Assembly (NCBI RefSeq): GCF_004571025.1
Contig: NZ_SPQT01000002.1
Location: 62,001-126,000, forward strand
Direction of reading: 5' to 3'
Length of the DNA stretch: 64,000 nucleotides
DNA from: Bradyrhizobium niftali
GTDB taxonomy: Bacteria; Pseudomonadota; Alphaproteobacteria; Rhizobiales; Xanthobacteraceae
The notes below the pieces were generated by a model, which was not told where the DNA came from, made no database searches, and saw nothing but the letters and a program-made list of their open reading frames with translations. Shown here in pieces: positions 1 to 8,615 of this stretch (positions are counted from its first letter, which is position 1; the number at the start of each line of letters is the position of its first letter). Position numbers and translations under genes: made by a program.

Positions 1-121
1 TCTGCTCGTCGGTCATGTCGCGCGGTACGATGCTCTTGCCCCAGAACCAGAAGTTGCGCAGCGGCAGGCGCGGGGCGCATTCAGGGCAGTGGAATTCGCT
101 GTGTGGGGGATGACTGTTCAT
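1..121 (-). CDS. Start of an unidentified CxxC protein in the injection-system operon (partial)
   Basis: Only the first 40 codons are present; the gene runs off the left edge. The ATG at 119-121 overlaps the TGA of the upstream tail-protein gene in an ATGA junction, the same coupling used throughout this operon, so the start is well supported. Near the N-terminus there is a CPEC motif, followed by an aromatic stretch (NFWFWG). A single CxxC could be half of a zinc ribbon, but the partner pair is not visible. I do not recognise the family. Position after the tail-protein-I gene suggests a baseplate accessory or maturation role, which is inference from context only. Confidence 0.6.
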   Translation of the reverse strand, partial: MNSHPPHSEFHCPECAPRLPLRNFWFWGKSIVPRDMTDEQ

Positions 122-2253
122 GCTTGAATCCCTCCATTGGCTCCCAGCCGGATGTTACGTCCCAGGCTCGTCGATCGATCGAGAACGGTGCCCATGCTTC
201 GCAGACTGGAGCCAGACAGCGCACTGGCATCGCCAAGCCTTGCCTCGCCAAAGTGACCGGCGGCGCGGTCCCCGAGCACGGTGTCAAATCCGAGTGTCGA
301 TTGCGATCCAAGCGTGAGATTTGGCTTCACCCAGTGGATATCCGGATCGGTGTGTGCCGGTGCTTCCAGTCGGATCAGATTTTCAATCTTCAACCGCATC
401 GCCGCGCTCGGTGCGCGTGCGGCCGGCAGGAACACCGAGAAGCGGTGCGCATGGGCGTGGTACGGATCGCGCAAAGGATCGCGTTCGAGCTTGATCATCG
501 TGGTCCCGAGCGGCTCGCCACCGGCGAGCCGCGTGCGCTTGAGGATGCCTTCCCCCCACAACTGCGACGTTGCGCCGAGCCGTCCGCGGCCGAGAAAGAG
601 CCAACGCCGCAGCCGCCAATGCTCAAGCACGAGGCGGGGCCTGTGATGGGCGGCCGGTAAGTGAAGCTGGCAGCGCGGCCCGCAAGGTTGTGGATGGGAG
701 GGGCAGTTCAGGTCGACAAAGCCCATCACCGTCGCAAGCGTCGATTCAAGCCCATCGAGCGTGCCGCGCTTTGCGAACAGTCTGGGTAGTTCTCGCAACA
801 GCCGGCGCTTCTCTGTCTCGCTCATCGAAGAGTTCAGGCTGACGCCGATCCAGCTTGCGAGCCACTCCAGCAATTTTACAGGTGTGGTGCGCGCATCATA
901 CAGCCGGGGAGCCCGATCGATTGCCCGTTCAATCCTGCGGAAACCTGTGTCGAAGATCGCCAGCAGCCTGTGCGTGAAGTCAGCGGACGCGGCGTCTGCG
1001 GTCAGCGCCGCCGGCAGATAGCGCGCTAGGGAGATCCTGGGGTACTCGACGGCTATTTTCGTTACCCTGGGAGTGTCCAGTCCGTCGCCCTCGAGCACCA
1101 GCTCGAGCCATAGCCAGCGACCGGGCGACGACAGCACAAGGCATTCGAATTCCGCTTCATGCGCGCCGGTCGTTCCGCCAAACGTTTGAGCCAGCGACCA
1201 TCCCGGCTCTGTTTCCGGCAGGGTCAACTCGTTCGGAAAGTCCAGCGCGGCGCTGCGCGTCCTGACGCTTATGCGGGTCTTGTCTGGAATGCGGGCCCAG
1301 AAGCTTACCCGATGCCATTGACAGTCATCGAGGCCGCAGTCGAGTGGCTCGGTCGCGTGTCGGCCGCGCAGGGCGTAGCGTCGCGATAGATGCGGTGCCG
1401 GGGATCCCGGGAGAAGTTGTCCGGAGTCGCCGAACAGGGCAACCGAAGCTCCCTTGGACTGGCAAAACCTCGCCAGGTTCAGTCGTCCCATCCCGTCTAC
1501 GTCGAATGGCAACCGGCGCACCATTGACGCCGCTTGCTCAGGCGTGGCAACGATATCTGCCTTCTTGAAATCCGCATCGATCAGGCGAATGTTCTGCGCC
1601 GTCACCGCGAGCCATCGTCCGTCGGCACTGCCGGTCAGGGTATCGACCGCACCGATCCCGGCAATACGCCCGCGCTGGTGACCGTCGAAGTCGAACGCAA
1701 GGACGGCTCCGGTCTTGCGATCCGCAACCGCGACCCGTGCGTGCGAAATGGCGAGTGCCGACGGCATGAAGTCGCCATCGACGACAGTCACGATCGAAAG
1801 CGTGGCACGCTGCATGATGATGATCCGACCGAGCGCGCCTTGGGTTCCGGCGATCGCCAGGGCCACGCGGTTCGCAGCAAGGGCGGCTTGTGCCGTCATG
1901 GTGCGGGGATCGTGTATGTCGTCGGCTATGCAAGGCAGCTTTTCGAACTTGCACACGCAACGATCGAACCAGAGCACCCGCCGATTCTTTCGATCAAGCA
2001 GATAGAGCGTTTCGTCTTCGGTCAGGGCTGCGAATGCAGGCGGCAGAAGCCCGCCGAGTGTGCCCAGAGGGCCCAATGCGTCGGGGCCGACGGGCGCCAG
2101 CCGGTCCAGTGCGAGCGCATACGGTGGCGCTTCATTCGACAGGCCCGTCTGCCAGGGCGGCCCGGCTCCGCGCCAGCGATCGGTACGGGTGAGCAGCAGC
2201 GTGAGCGGATCGTGCGGAGGCGCCAGCCGCGGGGTAGCCTGAGCCACGTTCAT
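118..2253 (-). CDS. Tail-protein-I-like baseplate protein with propeller-like N-terminal half
   Basis: Predicted 711 aa. Residues about 405-520 (LARYLPAAL..., then RRLLRELPRLFAKRGT, LDGLESTL) have the signature of phage tail protein I / Afp12-type baseplate proteins that connect the wedge to the fibres. The first ~400 residues are different: repeated short beta-strand units such as LYLLDRKNRRVLWFD and VAVADRKTGAVLAFDFDG, resembling beta-propeller blades. Total length is well above simple P2 gpI-type proteins (~180 aa) but fits the long tail-protein forms found in some contractile injection systems. Start and stop both overlap neighbours by 4 nt, indicating translational coupling. The family call is firm; the propeller is inferred from strand pattern. 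Confidence 0.85.
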   Translation of the reverse strand: MNVAQATPRLAPPHDPLTLLLTRTDRWRGAGPPWQTGLSNEAPPYALALDRLAPVGPDALGPLGTLGGLLPPAFAALTEDETLYLLDRKNRRVLWFDRCVCKFEKLPCIADDIHDPRTMTAQAALAANRVALAIAGTQGALGRIIIMQRATLSIVTVVDGDFMPSALAISHARVAVADRKTGAVLAFDFDGHQRGRIAGIGAVDTLTGSADGRWLAVTAQNIRLIDADFKKADIVATPEQAASMVRRLPFDVDGMGRLNLARFCQSKGASVALFGDSGQLLPGSPAPHLSRRYALRGRHATEPLDCGLDDCQWHRVSFWARIPDKTRISVRTRSAALDFPNELTLPETEPGWSLAQTFGGTTGAHEAEFECLVLSSPGRWLWLELVLEGDGLDTPRVTKIAVEYPRISLARYLPAALTADAASADFTHRLLAIFDTGFRRIERAIDRAPRLYDARTTPVKLLEWLASWIGVSLNSSMSETEKRRLLRELPRLFAKRGTLDGLESTLATVMGFVDLNCPSHPQPCGPRCQLHLPAAHHRPRLVLEHWRLRRWLFLGRGRLGATSQLWGEGILKRTRLAGGEPLGTTMIKLERDPLRDPYHAHAHRFSVFLPAARAPSAAMRLKIENLIRLEAPAHTDPDIHWVKPNLTLGSQSTLGFDTVLGDRAAGHFGEARLGDASALSGSSLRSMGTVLDRSTSLGRNIRLGANGGIQA

Positions 2254-4280
2254 GAAATCGCCTCCTCGTCGATGAGAAGGCTGACGGCGTGTTCACCGCT
2301 GAACAGCAGCGTGCTGGCACCGCCGATTGGAACGTCCGTGCAAGGCGGACAGGTGTCGCCGTCGACGGTTATCGTGATCGCCCCGAGGCGGCTGACGCCC
2401 GGCACGAGCAGTGCGCGATGAAGCCACGAGAAGTAGATGGTGCCGCCGAACGGCCAGCCGTTGCCGTCGAGACCGCCGTTCAAGGGATCGAACAAGCGAT
2501 CTAGCGCCGCCGTCAGATCCTGTGTCAACTGCGACTCGTCGACGGTACCGTCCGCAAACACGTCGGCGGCGACCGTCACTTGTCGATAAACGGGGGGGAT
2601 GACATAGACTTCGGTCGTCAAAAGCCGCGCCCGATCGAGGCAGGCGCAGACTTGACGCAGCAATCCCGGGGTGGGAACGAGATAGCCTCGCGACTGAGCG
2701 TCAGCCTCGCCCGCGGCATCTCTCGCTACGCGCTGCGCCGGTTGTGGAACCACGACGACGGTAACCACGCCGGGCGTCGGCAGCGCCGGACTTTCGGGAT
2801 TGAACAGCGGCAGCGCCTTTACCCGGCCGACGGGACCGGCTCCAAGTGCGATGACCTCGAAATCCTCATTGGTTACCGCCCGGTCACGCGCCTTCAGTGC
2901 GCGCGCGGCCCGGGCCTTGGCCTGGTCGAGCGTCTCCTCATCGGTGCCGCCCGCCGCTGCAAAAATGTTGGCAATCTGTGCCGCATCGACGCCGGGTACC
3001 GGCGACAGCAACGTCGATATGGCGGCGGCGCCGACATTTCCGAGGACGCCACCGCCGTATCGATAGCTGTTGGCGCGCACGTTGGAGCGTGGACGTTCGA
3101 CGTTGACGACGGGAGCATGCGAAAGAGTTCCGTCGCCGAGCAGGATCTCGCCGGCGCTGCGGTCGAGCAGATAGTATCGTTTCTGCGCGCGTGCCTCCGG
3201 GTCCAGCGAGCGAAAACCCGTTGTTGCGGACGGCTCGACGAATTCGTCCACCTCGACCCAGTGCTTGAAACCTTCGCCTTCGTCGATTGCGAGGTCCAGG
3301 CTTGCCTCGAGAACCGGATGGTTGGCCAGCTGAAAGACCTGGTTGGCGGTGGCGTTGCTACCTCCCAGGATTTCGCCCTCGACCGTTTCCCCCTGGGTGG
3401 CGAGAGCAGTGTTGGTGCGGATCGACAGAATCCGCGGTGCGATCTGGGCATCGAACTGCTCGAGACGGGCGCGGATCCAATAGCGCTCGCGATCGTCTTG
3501 CGGGTTGAGTTTCGCCGCCCGCATTTTTGCCGGCTCGGGGGTCTTGATGAATATCTGGCCGGTTATGCGCAGGCCAAAGGTTTCGTCGGCGAGCAGCGTC
3601 ATCGGCCGCCAGTTGTGTCCGTCGAAATACTCCCAGACGAAGCGGATGCCGAGCATCTGGGGTTTGCCGCAAGCCACCGCGCCGGAGTCGGACTCAGGCG
3701 CGGTGAATACGGTCAGACACAGTTCGGTTCGAGCCGGAAAGGCTCCGTCGTAGGCGAACCCGAGAGTCAACGCCGATCCGGGGTCGGCCGATTCGCCGAA
3801 GGGTGCCAAACCCTGCAATGAAAGATTCGTGGCGGTTTGATCGGTCAAAATCCCGCCAACCAGCACATGAACGCGATCGAGCACCGGGGCAAAGACGACC
3901 AGCGGCCGTTCGGTTTCAAAGATGATCGGCCCGGCATCATTGTCGGCGGCAAACTGGCTGCGCCTAGGCAGATCGACGGTGGCGCTTGGCCAACCGGACT
4001 CGACCGCCATGGTCACGTAAGCAGAGGCGGGGCGCGCCGGATTGACGTTGAAACCCATCAACTCCAGGAACTTGAGCTGTGCGAGTTCGGGCATCCGATT
4101 GGTGCGATAGATCAGCAGTTCGCTCATCCAGGCGAACAGCTCGATCAAGGCCATGCCGGTGTCCCCGGCGTTGAAGTCGGTCCACTCCGGCGTGTAGCGA
4201 GGGATACGCTGGCGCGCTTCCGAGACGATATCGGCGTAGGTCCTGTCGTCGATTGCCGGAATCTTCGCCACGATGCTCAT
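2250..4280 (-). CDS. Baseplate J-like wedge protein
   Basis: Predicted 676 aa. The N-terminus (RTYADIVSEARQRIPRYTPEWTD; DTGMALIELFAWMSELLIYR) is typical of the large baseplate assembly proteins of contractile injection systems (Afp11/gp6-like). The C-terminal half contains a baseplate-J-like region, including GGTDEETLDQAKARAARALKARDRAVTNEDFE around residues 455-485. This protein forms the wedge ring that triggers sheath contraction. It lies between the gp25-like and tail-protein-I-like genes, the canonical order, and overlaps both by 4 nt. Nothing looks truncated or damaged. Confidence 0.9.
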   Translation of the reverse strand: MSIVAKIPAIDDRTYADIVSEARQRIPRYTPEWTDFNAGDTGMALIELFAWMSELLIYRTNRMPELAQLKFLELMGFNVNPARPASAYVTMAVESGWPSATVDLPRRSQFAADNDAGPIIFETERPLVVFAPVLDRVHVLVGGILTDQTATNLSLQGLAPFGESADPGSALTLGFAYDGAFPARTELCLTVFTAPESDSGAVACGKPQMLGIRFVWEYFDGHNWRPMTLLADETFGLRITGQIFIKTPEPAKMRAAKLNPQDDRERYWIRARLEQFDAQIAPRILSIRTNTALATQGETVEGEILGGSNATANQVFQLANHPVLEASLDLAIDEGEGFKHWVEVDEFVEPSATTGFRSLDPEARAQKRYYLLDRSAGEILLGDGTLSHAPVVNVERPRSNVRANSYRYGGGVLGNVGAAAISTLLSPVPGVDAAQIANIFAAAGGTDEETLDQAKARAARALKARDRAVTNEDFEVIALGAGPVGRVKALPLFNPESPALPTPGVVTVVVVPQPAQRVARDAAGEADAQSRGYLVPTPGLLRQVCACLDRARLLTTEVYVIPPVYRQVTVAADVFADGTVDESQLTQDLTAALDRLFDPLNGGLDGNGWPFGGTIYFSWLHRALLVPGVSRLGAITITVDGDTCPPCTDVPIGGASTLLFSGEHAVSLLIDEEAIS

Positions 4281-4693
4281 GCCGCCGTTCCCTCCGTGAC
4301 GAAGTAAGGGTAGACGAGGCTGGTGACCGAGTTGTTCTCCCGGATCCGGTATACGAGCCGGATCAGGATCAGGTTGGGCTCCTGCGGTGAGCGCTCCGCG
4401 CCGATATCGAGCACATCGATGCGGGGCTCGTTGTTCACGAGCGTATCGCGCACGGCTTCCGCAACGAAGACGTCGGTTTGCGAGTTGCCGGGCGCAAACA
4501 CGAGGTCATGAATCCCGCAACCCAGCGTAGGGCGCATAGTGCGCTCGCCCTTTGCTGTGGAGAGCAGGAACCGGATCGATTCGGCGATCTTGGCTTCGCC
4601 ACGCGATACCGCGAGCGCGCCGCCGACGATTTCAAGCGGGAAACGCAGGCCTTGTCCAAGAAACGGTCGCGGGAGTCGAGCCGCCGGGGTCAT
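4277..4693 (-). CDS. gp25-like baseplate wedge protein (GPW/gp25 family)
   Basis: Predicted 138 aa, the usual size for the family. It carries the gp25 hallmarks: the ESIRFLLSTAKGERTMRPTLGCGIHDLVFAP segment at residues about 39-69, where the conserved EPR-like loop region lies, then a helix and a terminal beta hairpin (LILIRLVYRIREN). gp25-type proteins sit at the inner baseplate and nucleate sheath assembly. The gene is coupled by ATGA overlaps to its upstream neighbour of unknown function and to the downstream J-like gene. Confidence 0.88.
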   Translation of the reverse strand: MTPAARLPRPFLGQGLRFPLEIVGGALAVSRGEAKIAESIRFLLSTAKGERTMRPTLGCGIHDLVFAPGNSQTDVFVAEAVRDTLVNNEPRIDVLDIGAERSPQEPNLILIRLVYRIRENNSVTSLVYPYFVTEGTAA

Positions 4694-5448
4694 GGCAACG
4701 CATCCGCAATGAGTTGAAGTGACGCGAGGAGATCCTCCAGCGTTGCCAGCGTGCTCTTGACCTTTTCGAGGTCGTCGGCTCCCGCCATCGCCGGAATCTT
4801 GATGGGGTCGACGCCGGCAATGCCAAAGAACGGATCGGCCAGCTCCAGGATGATCTTTATCGGTTCGATCCCGACCATTGCGTTGGCCATCGCCGCATCC
4901 GCATTCTCGCGCGCGCAGGCGAGGCTCGCCATCAGTTCGGAGTTACCCTGCGACTGCGCGGCCGCCATCTTCAGCTCCAGCCGGCCGATCAGGTCGACGA
5001 TGCTCTTTACCTGCTGGATCAGGCAGCGCAGCAAGGCGATGATAAGCCTGAGGATGTCCGCCACGAACGGCAGCATCACGAGCGGTGTCGGAACGAGGAG
5101 GCACGGCGCCAGCGCCTTAGCTGCCTCGAGAAATTTCGGAACGGTCTCGGCAATCTTGATGGGGTCGGGCAGCGCCTTGATCACCTCGATCAGGGGACCG
5201 ATCAGCGCCAGCACCTTCACCAGGCATTCGATGCTCGCCATGATCGGCGCGAGCTGCAGAACCAGGTTGAAATTGAGCGAGCAGTCGCTGGGAATGCCTT
5301 TTGTGAGGTCGGTAATGCCCTTGATGCTGCCGCCGGTGGGGAGCCGGATCTGCGGGATTTTCGGCTTGGGAATCTTCAGGTCGACGCAGCGCGGCATTTC
5401 GAGCTGGTCGCGGATGGCTTTCGGAAGTTTGACGTCAATCGTGGGCAT
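4690..5448 (-). CDS. Unrecognised hydrophobic helical protein between spike and gp25
   Basis: Predicted 252 aa from the ATG at 5448; the longer reading to 5604 only shadows the spike gene. It begins with a short Pro/Lys/Ile-rich segment (MPTIDVKLPK, KIPKPKIPQIRLP), followed by long hydrophobic helices: QLAPIMASIECLVKVLALIG, VMLPFVADILRLIIALLRC. A charged helical part follows, then another IPxKI-type segment. In Afp/PVC operons this position normally holds a small PAAR-like tip or fibre-related gene, but no PAAR repeats are visible here. It could be a tip component, a lumen or tape-measure-like protein, or a membrane-active cargo. I do not recognise the family. Overlap with the gp25 gene shows it belongs to the operon. 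Confidence 0.75.
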   Translation of the reverse strand: MPTIDVKLPKAIRDQLEMPRCVDLKIPKPKIPQIRLPTGGSIKGITDLTKGIPSDCSLNFNLVLQLAPIMASIECLVKVLALIGPLIEVIKALPDPIKIAETVPKFLEAAKALAPCLLVPTPLVMLPFVADILRLIIALLRCLIQQVKSIVDLIGRLELKMAAAQSQGNSELMASLACARENADAAMANAMVGIEPIKIILELADPFFGIAGVDPIKIPAMAGADDLEKVKSTLATLEDLLASLQLIADALP

Positions 5449-5456
5449 GTCGATCC

Positions 5457-5960
5457 TCAAATGGGAGCGTCGACGATCTGGACGGGGCGGCCGTTGATGG
5501 TGACGAAAGGCGCTTCGATCTCGAGCACGGCCGTGGCGCTGATCGAGATCTTGCCGTTCGAAAGCGTGATCATGTTGCCGTGTGCATCCTCGATCACGAG
5601 GCAACCGAAGTCGCCGCTGCCCGGCGTGCTGTCGATCATGCGGATGGCGTGACCGTTGACGGACCGGAATATGCGCTCGCGCGGATCGCTATGCGGCGGG
5701 GCGTCGACTCCGTTCCACAGCGCGCCGATCACTACGGGCTTGTCGAAATGGCCATGGTTAAAAGCAACCAATACCTCGTCGTCGATCTCGGGCATTACGC
5801 ACAGGCCGCGCCCCTTTCCCGCCATCGCGGATGCGACCGAAATCCAGTCCGAGCGAAGAGATTCGTCGAGCCATGGAAACTCGACCTTGATTTGCCCCTT
5901 GCCATTGCGCTCCTTGACGATCGCCGAAGCTACGCCGGGCATTGCGTTGGGACTGTTCAT
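5457..5960 (-). CDS. Baseplate spike protein, gp5/gpV OB-fold type
   Basis: Predicted 167 aa. Residues ~8-90 form a phage baseplate assembly protein V / VgrG OB-fold domain, with typical segments VKERNGKGQIKVEFPWLDE, WISVASAMAGKGRG and EIDDEVLVAFNHGHFDKPVV. The C-terminal part (VIEDAHGNMITLSNGKISI) resembles the short beta-helix needle of gp5C. It forms the trimeric puncturing spike under the hub. In Afp8 and VgrG the hub and spike are one chain; here the hub is a separate gene (5957-7159), overlapping by 4 nt. Confidence 0.88.
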   Translation of the reverse strand: MNSPNAMPGVASAIVKERNGKGQIKVEFPWLDESLRSDWISVASAMAGKGRGLCVMPEIDDEVLVAFNHGHFDKPVVIGALWNGVDAPPHSDPRERIFRSVNGHAIRMIDSTPGSGDFGCLVIEDAHGNMITLSNGKISISATAVLEIEAPFVTINGRPVQIVDAPI

Positions 5961-7159
5961 GACCCGCTCCTCCTCGAGGATTCGCGTCGCGCGGTAAACC
6001 TTGTGGTGTAACCGGAATCGGAGAAGCTGTGCGTCGTCTTCTCGACGAAGTACCGGCCGCTCAAGCTCGCGCCGAGGCTGCCGATTTCGACGACACTGCC
6101 GGCGCGCAGACCCGGCAGGCCGATGGTCGTGCCATCGGCCGTTACCATCTGCTTCAGCCGGTCGGACATGATTGCGCGCGCGCGCTGACGCGCGTCGGCC
6201 TCGCTGAAGACGGGCTCGGTTACCGTAATTTCCTCGCGCCCGCCCGTCGCCTCGACAAGACGGTGCAGATCGGGGTTGATGCGACGCACCTCGGAATCCT
6301 TCAGATCCACGGTGACCTTGATGGGCTTTTTGCGAGCGCGATCCCAGCCTCGTACGGTGACCTTGGCGATTTGGTTTGCCGTGGTCAGCCGCGGCTTGAA
6401 GTCGATCAGGCTCTCACCCCAGTTGAGACTGATGTCCTGCGCTGGCACGACGCGGTTCGACGGTTCGAAGCGCAGATGCTCGGGCTTGCCTTTTGTCTTC
6501 GGTACGACATAGAGCTCGTAACCGACCCGACGGGCCAGTCCGAGCAGGAAGTCGATGTCGTGCTCGTTGTCCTGGGCGATGAACGGAATCGGCTGCTCGA
6601 CGGGCAGTGGATCCGGCGTTTCGACACGCACTGGAAGCCTCCGGCCACCGACCTTCCGCGCGATTGTGCTTGGCTTTTGGTTGACCCACGCTTCGCTGTG
6701 CTGCTTCGTCCTGAATCGATGCAGCACGTTGAGGCCCCGCAGCTGGAGCGAGCTTGCTCCGGAGCTGGCGAACGACGGCTCCATGCTGGTGATCGTCACC
6801 GTTGAGACAAGGCTGAGATTACCGAGATAGCCGAGCCGCAATTCGAACGGCGTCAGACCGGGTTCAAACAGCGAGGCAAGGGAATTGGGGCTGCTGGCCT
6901 TCGCCTGCTGGGTTTTCCCGGTATTTTTGTGCTCGGTTTTTCCGATATATTTGTGAAGGTTGTTTTCCGGATCCCAGTTGTTCAGCGTGATGTCCACTGA
7001 ATCGATATCCTTGATATTGTCCGAATAGGTGATCTGGACAATGTCGCGGATCGCCTTCTCCGGCGCGATCTCGCCTGCGATGCGCAATTCGAAATGTGGC
7101 GCATAGAAGCCCTGGTATGCCCGGTCCGCCGAAAGTGTCACGAGGTCCAGTGTGTTCAT
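5957..7159 (-). CDS. Baseplate hub protein, gp27 / late control D type
   Basis: Predicted 400 aa of the phage late control gene D (gp27-like) fold. Recognisable parts are the N-terminal FELRIAGEIAPEKAIRDI and ITYSDNIKDIDSVDITLNNWD strands. A central block (PFIAQDNEHDIDFLLGLARRVGYELYV, residues ~190-220) matches the conserved 'qy.eSD.dFl.rLare.Gy' motif, and residues near 340-385 form the closing strands. The protein forms the trimeric hub joining tube to spike. The C-terminus overlaps the spike gene by 4 nt, so the two halves of a VgrG-like protein are encoded separately but coupled. Confidence 0.88.
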   Translation of the reverse strand: MNTLDLVTLSADRAYQGFYAPHFELRIAGEIAPEKAIRDIVQITYSDNIKDIDSVDITLNNWDPENNLHKYIGKTEHKNTGKTQQAKASSPNSLASLFEPGLTPFELRLGYLGNLSLVSTVTITSMEPSFASSGASSLQLRGLNVLHRFRTKQHSEAWVNQKPSTIARKVGGRRLPVRVETPDPLPVEQPIPFIAQDNEHDIDFLLGLARRVGYELYVVPKTKGKPEHLRFEPSNRVVPAQDISLNWGESLIDFKPRLTTANQIAKVTVRGWDRARKKPIKVTVDLKDSEVRRINPDLHRLVEATGGREEITVTEPVFSEADARQRARAIMSDRLKQMVTADGTTIGLPGLRAGSVVEIGSLGASLSGRYFVEKTTHSFSDSGYTTRFTARRESSRRSGS

Positions 7160-7869
7160 GATGCGCTCCCGTCGGTCAGTGCGGGTACCTGGAGCAGCCG
7201 CCCGGGAAGCAGACGACGCGGATCGTCGATATCGTTCGATGCGGCGATCTCGCGCCAGTATGCGGGCTGAAGATAGTAGCGCGATGCGACCGCCGAGAGC
7301 TGTTCGCGATCCTTGAGGATGTGGAGATGCGACCGATCCGGCGAACTCGGGTTGGAACGCGCCAATTGTTCGTGAAGCGGCGCGAATTCGCGGATCGTCA
7401 GGTTGACGATGGCGCGTAACGGCACTCCGGCAGGGCTGAACAGCGTGAAACGATGCCGCACGGATTCGACGATGCCTCTAAAGCCTTCCCGGCGCTGGCT
7501 GCCGGTGCCTTGAGGCAGATTCATGCCCGGAACGGACTTGCCCCAGACGAACGTGACGGGCGGCGGTGCATGTCCGGATGGCTCAATTCGTGTCAGGGCG
7601 TAAATGCGATCGGTCTCGGTCGTCACGCTGCAAGCCCCGGCGGCCATGCCGAATTCGGTTGTATCGAAGAACAGCTCGACGTTGAGCTTCTCCGCCTGGC
7701 CGCGAACGAACTGTTGCAGCGGTGCGTTGAGACCGGGGATGGCGATCTCCGCGAGCTGTACGCCCTTTTCAAAGCTGAGTTCAGCCGGGTTGTATGTCAG
7801 CTCAATCCGGTCGTCCCGCTGTTCCAACGCCCAGTGAACCAGCAGCGTGGCCTTGGCGACGTCGCTCAT
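7156..7869 (-). CDS. LysM-containing tail/baseplate protein (Afp7-like)
   Basis: Predicted 237 aa. The N-terminal ~165 residues (IELTYNPAELSFEKGVQLAEI, LNVELFFDTTEFG) match the conserved domain of Afp7/Pvc7-type proteins. The last ~60 residues form a LysM module (HILKDREQLSAVASRYY, then WREIAASNDIDDPRRLLPGRLLQVP). In phage T4 the equivalent gp53/gp54 proteins attach tube to hub; the LysM fold here acts as a structural clamp and need not bind peptidoglycan. It sits between the small DUF5908-like protein and the hub gene, overlapping both by 4 nt. Confidence 0.85.
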   Translation of the reverse strand: MSDVAKATLLVHWALEQRDDRIELTYNPAELSFEKGVQLAEIAIPGLNAPLQQFVRGQAEKLNVELFFDTTEFGMAAGACSVTTETDRIYALTRIEPSGHAPPPVTFVWGKSVPGMNLPQGTGSQRREGFRGIVESVRHRFTLFSPAGVPLRAIVNLTIREFAPLHEQLARSNPSSPDRSHLHILKDREQLSAVASRYYLQPAYWREIAASNDIDDPRRLLPGRLLQVPALTDGSAS

Positions 7870-8060
7870 GGCTTTTCTCCGCGGTTGGAGGCGGATGTCT
7901 GCGTATCCGTTTGTCGCCGCAGTGCAAGGCGTTGCTCGTCTTCGGCGGCTTGCAGCACCGCTTTCACGATCGCCGACATGGTTCTGGGATTCAGCAGGCC
8001 TTCGGCGTCGAGAACCCTGACCTGCGCCGTCACATCCTGAATGATCACTTCCTGGACCAC
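7866..8060 (-). CDS. Small DUF5908-like (Afp6-like) protein
   Basis: Predicted 64 aa from a GTG start at 8060, preceded by TAGGAG. The N-terminus (VQEVIIQDVTAQVRV) resembles the short beta segment of DUF5908/Afp6 proteins, which are usually 50-65 aa and sit between the second tube gene and the LysM gene, exactly as here. A helix (MSAIVKAVLQAAEDEQRLAL) and a polar tail follow. Its role in the particle is unclear. The identification rests on size, position and a weak N-terminal match. Confidence 0.65.
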   Translation of the reverse strand: MVQEVIIQDVTAQVRVLDAEGLLNPRTMSAIVKAVLQAAEDEQRLALRRQTDTQTSASNRGEKP

Positions 8061-8069
8061 ATGCCGCTC

Positions 8070-8615
8070 CTATGTCAGTGCGTCGAAAATGGCCCGCGCC
8101 GCCGCGGCAATGCCTGAAGCGCCCCTGATGTGGTAAAGACCCTCATGAGCGATTTCGATGCTCTCGATCGCGACAGCGGATTGCTGGGCATTCAGCGCAG
8201 GACCTGAGTATTTGACGGGCAGGCCGCGGCGGAAGCCCCAGACGATCTGTGGTTGGTGCTCTTCGTTCTGCAGCACGATAACCCCATCGCGGCGGCTGGC
8301 CTTGCCTTGGGCAAAGCCTTCGAACCAGGTCCACAGAACGTCGCTTGCGACGATACCGCGCTTGAGTTGGATGTTCGTCCACTTCATGCGCGTCGGAAAT
8401 CTCAGAACGGCGTCGTTGCGTCCGCCCACAGCTTGCTCATGCACTTCCAGAGTGCCCTCGAGGCCGCTGCACTCCTGGAAACCGGCAGCTACGGTGAGGC
8501 CGGCGCCGGTCAGCGCGATCGTCGTCAGGGTACCGGCCGGCGACGATTGGGATTCTGTGAGGCTGATCTGGAAATTGTATCCGAGCAGCGGGTTCTTGCG
8601 GTTGGCGATGCTCAA
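8070..8615 (-). CDS. Tail tube protein, gp19/Afp5-like
   Basis: Predicted 181 aa, a little longer than the 145-155 aa of most tube proteins. The gp19-like pattern is clear: NPLLGYNFQISLTES at the start, AAGFQECSGLEGTLEVHEQAVGGRNDAVL in the middle, then LKRGIVASDVLWTWFEGFAQG and GVIVLQNEEHQ. An additional ~25-residue loop near residues 20-45 (SSPAGTLTTIALTGAGL) accounts for the extra length. This class usually forms the tube ring that contacts the baseplate. It overlaps the second sheath gene by 4 nt. Confidence 0.85.
   Translation of the reverse strand: MSIANRKNPLLGYNFQISLTESQSSPAGTLTTIALTGAGLTVAAGFQECSGLEGTLEVHEQAVGGRNDAVLRFPTRMKWTNIQLKRGIVASDVLWTWFEGFAQGKASRRDGVIVLQNEEHQPQIVWGFRRGLPVKYSGPALNAQQSAVAIESIEIAHEGLYHIRGASGIAAAARAIFDALT

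Noticed and set aside
2580..3821. 413-aa plus-strand open frame inside the baseplate J gene
   Set aside because: Antisense shadow; high GC makes long spurious frames common.
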